Source of the DNA: Rhodobacteraceae bacterium UBA6197
GTDB taxonomy: Bacteria; Pseudomonadota; Alphaproteobacteria; Rhodobacterales; Rhodobacteraceae
Length of the DNA: 64,000 bases
Direction of reading: 5' to 3'
Assembly (NCBI GenBank): GCA_002422085.1
Contig: DISZ01000006.1
Span: 61,433 to 125,432 of the forward strand
In this document: positions 60,994 to 64,000 of the stretch, piece after piece
How positions within the stretch are numbered: position 1 is the stretch's first letter
Layout of the letters: each line of letters begins with the position of its first letter
Notes under the pieces: model-generated
Seen by the model: only the letters and a program-made list of their open reading frames with translations
Databases searched by the model: none
What the model was told of the DNA's origin: nothing
Program-made: the position numbers and the translations under genes

Positions 60994-61830
60994 TTAACGA
61001 CCCTTCTTGGCGTTGCGCGAACGGACGATGTATTTGTCCGTGGCTTTGTTCTTGCGGGTCTTGTTGCCCTTGGTCCCTTTACCCCAGGGGGTAACCGGGT
61101 GACGACCACCCGAGGTCCGGCCTTCACCACCACCATGCGGGTGATCGATCGGGTTCATGGCAACGCCGCGCACGGTCGGGCGGACGCCCATGTGACGCTT
61201 GCGGCCCGCTTTGCCGAGGTTCTGGTTCGAATGATCGGCGTTCGAGACGGCACCAACGGTCGCCATGCATTCCTGACGCACCATCCGCAACTCGCCCGAC
61301 GACAGGCGCACCTGCGCGTAGCCGCCGTCACGACCGACGAATTGGGCATAGGTGCCCGCAGCGCGCGCCATTTGGCCACCCTTGCCGGGCTTCAGCTCGA
61401 CGTTGTGCACGATCGTGCCGATCGGCATCCCCGAGAACGGCATCGCGTTGCCCGGTTTGACGTCGGTCTTGGCGCCAGCGATCACGCTGTCACCCACGGC
61501 CAGACGTTGCGGCGCCAGAATATAGGTCTGTTCGCCATCTTCGTATTTCACCAGCGCGATGAAGGCGGTGCGGTTCGGGTCATATTCGATCCGCTCGACA
61601 ACAGCCGCCATGTTGAACTTGGTGCGCTTGAAATCAACGATACGGTAAAGGCGCTTGGCCCCACCGCCCTTGTGCCACATCGTGACGCGTCCGGTATTGT
61701 TCCGGCCGCCCGTTTTCGTCAGGCCCTGAGTAAGGGATTTGACGGGGCGACCTTTCCAAAGCTCCGAACGGTCGATCAGAACCAGCCCACGCTGGCCTGG
61801 CGTCGTCGGTTTATACGACTTGAGTGCCAT
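60994..61830 (-). CDS. rplB: 50S ribosomal protein L2
   Basis: A 278-residue protein, MALKSYKPTTPGQRGLVLIDRS at the start and the conserved C-terminal GVAMNPIDHPHGGGEGRTSGGRHPVTPWGKGTKG, whose His is near the peptidyl transferase centre. An intra-operon hairpin lies between rplW and this gene. Confidence 0.98.
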   Translation of the reverse strand: MALKSYKPTTPGQRGLVLIDRSELWKGRPVKSLTQGLTKTGGRNNTGRVTMWHKGGGAKRLYRIVDFKRTKFNMAAVVERIEYDPNRTAFIALVKYEDGEQTYILAPQRLAVGDSVIAGAKTDVKPGNAMPFSGMPIGTIVHNVELKPGKGGQMARAAGTYAQFVGRDGGYAQVRLSSGELRMVRQECMATVGAVSNADHSNQNLGKAGRKRHMGVRPTVRGVAMNPIDHPHGGGEGRTSGGRHPVTPWGKGTKGNKTRKNKATDKYIVRSRNAKKGR

Positions 61831-61917
61831 GCTCTCTGTCTTCCGTTGCTTTGGACCAAAGGTCCGTTTCAGTCTGTCGTATGACCACCCCCTGGGGGGC
61901 AATCGCAAAAATGATCT

Positions 61918-61941
61918 GCGGCCCCGGAAAGCCGGGGCCGC
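61918..61941 (-). terminator. Strong hairpin between rplW and rplB
   Basis: GCGGCCCCGG and CCGGGGCCGC are perfect complements around a four-base loop. On the minus strand a T-run (ATTTTTG) follows after six bases. It could act as an attenuator or as an RNA-processing hairpin inside the S10 operon. Confidence 0.55.
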
Positions 61942-61959
61942 GAGATTCGTCGCGTTCTA

Positions 61960-62256
61960 TCAAAGGCCGGTCGAGACGTCGATAGTGTTTCCGTCTTCCA
62001 GCGTCACATAGGCCTTCTTCACATCGTTCCGCACGCCGGGACGGCCACGGAATTTCTTGACCTTGCCCTTGGTGATGGTGGTGTTGACCGCCTTCACCTT
62101 GACGCCGAACACGGCCTCCACGGCTTCTTTGATCGCCGGTTTGGTCGCGTCGATCGCCACCTGAAACACAACCGCGCCATGTTCGGACGCCATCGTGGCT
62201 TTTTCGGTGATGATCGGCTTGCGGATCACGTCGTAGTGTTCGGGTTTCGCGCTCAT
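61960..62256 (-). CDS. rplW: 50S ribosomal protein L23
   Basis: A 98-residue protein: HYDVIRKPIITEKATMA at the start, ATKPAIKEAVEAVFGVKVKAVNT and the KKFRGRPGVRNDVKKAYVTLEDG stretch. L23 is the docking site for SRP and trigger factor at the tunnel exit. It overlaps rplD by four bases and is followed by a 129-base gap. Confidence 0.98.
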   Translation of the reverse strand: MSAKPEHYDVIRKPIITEKATMASEHGAVVFQVAIDATKPAIKEAVEAVFGVKVKAVNTTITKGKVKKFRGRPGVRNDVKKAYVTLEDGNTIDVSTGL

Positions 62257-62873
62257 TTCAGACGAGCCTCCAGAGCTTCGACACCGGCCTTCGTGATCAC
62301 CAGGGTGTCACGCTTGAGGATGTCATAGACATTGGCACCCATCGTCGGCAGCACATCGATACCTTCGATGTTGCGCGCGGCGCGGGCGAAGTTTTCGTTC
62401 ACTTCCGCCCCGTCGATCACCAGAACGCGTTTCCAGCCCAACTCACGTGCGGCTTTCGCCAGCAGCGCGGTCTTGCCTTCCACCATCGCGGCGTCTTCCA
62501 GAACGACCAGATTGCCGGTCGCCGCCTTGGCCGAAAGCGCATGCTTCAGGCCGAGGGCGCGGAACTTCTTGGTCAGGTCATGCGCATGGCTGCGCGGAAC
62601 CGGGCCCTTGTAGGTGCCGCCATGACGGAAAATCGGCGCTTTCTTGGAACCGTGACGTGCGCCACCGGTGCCCTTCTGGCGGTAGATCTTCTTGGTCGAG
62701 TAGGACACGTCCGACTTGCCCAGCGTCGAGTGGGTGCCGGCCTGCGCCTTGGCGCGCTGCCAACGAACCACACGGTGCAGGATGTCCGCACGCGGCTCCA
62801 GCCCGAAAATGTCATCGGCCAGGTCGATCGAACCGGCCTTGCCGGCGTCGAGCTTGATCACATCAAGTTTCAT
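62253..62873 (-). CDS. rplD: 50S ribosomal protein L4
   Basis: A 206-residue protein with KIYRQKGTGGARHGSKKAPIFRHGGTYKGP, the L4 loop that reaches the exit tunnel, and the C-terminal DVLPTMGANVYDILKRDTLVITKAGVEAL. In E. coli L4 represses the S10 operon. The ATG overlaps the rplC stop by four bases. Confidence 0.98.
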   Translation of the reverse strand: MKLDVIKLDAGKAGSIDLADDIFGLEPRADILHRVVRWQRAKAQAGTHSTLGKSDVSYSTKKIYRQKGTGGARHGSKKAPIFRHGGTYKGPVPRSHAHDLTKKFRALGLKHALSAKAATGNLVVLEDAAMVEGKTALLAKAARELGWKRVLVIDGAEVNENFARAARNIEGIDVLPTMGANVYDILKRDTLVITKAGVEALEARLK

Positions 62874-63598
62874 GCTTCACCCCCTTCGGCGGCGACTTCT
62901 TCCACCGGAGCAGCCGAGACCGCGGATTTCAGTCCGGCGGGCAGCGGCAGATCTTTCGGCAGCGGCTTCTTGACCGCATCCTTGATCGTGACCCAGCCAC
63001 CTTTCGAGCCCGGAACCGAACCCTTGACCATGATCAGGCCACGGTCGGCATCTGTCTTCACCACCTGAATGTTTTGCGTGGTCACACGCACGGCACCCAT
63101 ATGGCCGGCCATCTTCTTGCCCTTGAACACCTTGCCGGGGTCTTGACACTGGCCGGTCGAACCGTGCGAACGATGCGATACCGACACACCGTGCGACGCC
63201 CGCAGACCACCGAAGTTGTGGCGCTTCATGACGCCGGCAAAACCTTTACCGATAGAGGTGCCGGCGATGTCCACGAACTGCCCTTCGGCATAGTGTTCAG
63301 CCGAAATCTCGGCGCCGACTTCGATCAGGTTCTCGGGGCTGACCCGGAATTCCGCGATCTTGCGCTTGGGCGCCACATTCGCCTTGGCGAAGTGGCCGCG
63401 CAGGGCCGCAGTGGTCCGTTTGGCCTTGGCCGTGCCCGCGCCCAGCTGAACGGCGGTATAGCCGTCACGCTCGGCCGTGCGTTGCGCCACGACTTGCAGG
63501 TTATCAAGCTGAAGAACGGTCACCGGAACCTGGCGGCCGTCTTCGAGGAACAGCCGGGTCATGCCCAGCTTCTTGGCGATTACACCAGAACGCAACAT
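62870..63598 (-). CDS. rplC: 50S ribosomal protein L3
   Basis: A 242-residue protein starting MLRSGVIAKKLGMTRLF. The conserved FAGVMKRHNFGGLRASHGVSVSHRSHGSTGQ loop is present; the C-terminal tail is longer, Ala/Glu-rich. GGGAGGG lies before the ATG. It follows rpsJ by 14 bases. Confidence 0.98.
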   Translation of the reverse strand: MLRSGVIAKKLGMTRLFLEDGRQVPVTVLQLDNLQVVAQRTAERDGYTAVQLGAGTAKAKRTTAALRGHFAKANVAPKRKIAEFRVSPENLIEVGAEISAEHYAEGQFVDIAGTSIGKGFAGVMKRHNFGGLRASHGVSVSHRSHGSTGQCQDPGKVFKGKKMAGHMGAVRVTTQNIQVVKTDADRGLIMVKGSVPGSKGGWVTIKDAVKKPLPKDLPLPAGLKSAVSAAPVEEVAAEGGEA

Positions 63599-63612
63599 TG
63601 CCACGCCCTCCC

Positions 63613-63921
63613 TTAGACTTTGATCTCGACGTCCACGCCGGCAGCGAGGTCGAGCTTCATCAGCGCGTCCACGGTCTGCGGGGTGGGGTCGACGATGTCG
63701 AGAAGACGTTTGTGCGTGCGGATTTCCCATTGGTCGCGCGACTTCTTGTCGATGTGCGGACCACGCAGAACGGTGAACTTCTCAATCTTGTTCGGCAGCG
63801 GAATGGGACCGCGGACCGTGGCGCCCGTGCGCTTGGCCGTGTTCACGATTTCCTGCGTGCTGGCATCCAGAACGCGGTAATCGAAGGCCTTGAGCCGGAT
63901 GCGAATGTTTTGACCAGTCAT
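63613..63921 (-). CDS. rpsJ: 30S ribosomal protein S10
   Basis: A 102-residue protein, NIRIRLKAFDYRVLDASTQEIVNTAKRTGA at the start and FTVLRGPHIDKKSRDQWEIRTHKRLLDIVDPTPQTVDALMKLDL, typical S10/NusE. It joins transcription antitermination as NusE. GAGAGG lies before the ATG. The 79 bases to the window end show no gene; tuf is expected beyond. Confidence 0.98.
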   Translation of the reverse strand: MTGQNIRIRLKAFDYRVLDASTQEIVNTAKRTGATVRGPIPLPNKIEKFTVLRGPHIDKKSRDQWEIRTHKRLLDIVDPTPQTVDALMKLDLAAGVDVEIKV

Positions 63922-64000
63922 TGTCTTGCCTCTCGCGGGGGCTTTCGGTTGATAGGCAGACGGGACCTCATGCCCCGCCTGCGTCGAACCAGGTCTTACT

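Overview
The window is a GC-rich chromosomal segment from an alphaproteobacterium, most likely a member of the Rhodobacterales (Rhodobacteraceae). The evidence is the mix of genes: divergent crotonyl-CoA carboxylase/reductase and ethylmalonyl-CoA mutase genes, a bztABCD-type acidic amino acid transporter, a MipZ-like ATPase, an ATP12-type F1 chaperone, ethylmalonyl/propionyl-type metabolism, and palindromic terminators with the core CCTCCGGCGGGGATATTT. Assignment rests on gene content and order only. No insertion sequence, prophage or CRISPR array was seen.

Layout. 1-4.9 kb: the end of a Tet-type MFS exporter, an SDR gene with a stand-alone Lrp/AsnC ligand-binding protein, a RecD-like helicase, a VOC protein and an exported protein of unknown function. 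4.9-8.8 kb: ccr and ecm, divergent, two committed steps of the ethylmalonyl-CoA pathway. 8.9-12.9 kb: a TetR-controlled HlyD/FtsX/ABC exporter with a perfect operator at the tetR start. 12.9-14.5 kb: a divergent lysR/azoR pair. 14.7-20.9 kb: a translation and secretion block (ffh, chorismate mutase, rpsP, rimM, a sulfotransferase-like gene, trmD, rplS, rpmE), then mipZ. 21-26 kb: ubiT-ubiU-ubiV, the oxygen-independent ubiquinone hydroxylation genes, divergent from ubiD-ubiX with an FNR/FnrL-type box between them, then tRNA-Arg(ACG). 26.7-35.3 kb: an orphan sensor kinase, rpmH-rnpA-yidD-ttcA, a catalytically degenerate GGDEF-EAL protein, and yidC-MOSC-engB. 35.3-38.3 kb: an SDR and argB in an overlapping operon with an Fe-S protein and a SixA-type phosphatase. 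38.4-42.9 kb: bztABCD. 43.1-47.3 kb: ATP12, a HAD phosphatase, an RluA-type synthase, crcB and rarA. 47.4-49.0 kb: a LuxR/LuxI quorum-sensing pair with a perfect 20-bp lux box and a divergent small reading frame. 49.0-64.0 kb: the S10-spc-alpha ribosomal super-operon, read on the minus strand from rpsJ (right) to rplQ (left), including secY, adk and rpoA.

The most interesting parts are (i) the ubiTUV/ubiDX unit with its FNR box, which suggests that decarboxylation and oxygen-independent hydroxylation of ubiquinone precursors are induced together without oxygen; (ii) the quorum-sensing locus, where one lux box overlaps the predicted -10 of luxR and sits at the class II activation distance from a promoter for an uncharacterised 60-residue protein; (iii) a 620-bp gap with a terminator-like hairpin that splits the ribosomal operon between rplP and rpmC; and (iv) a GGDEF-EAL protein that has lost its signature catalytic motifs.

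Limits: all calls come from reading the sequence and recalling family features. Start codons were chosen by Shine-Dalgarno spacing, gene overlap and family length. Promoters and operators are predictions.
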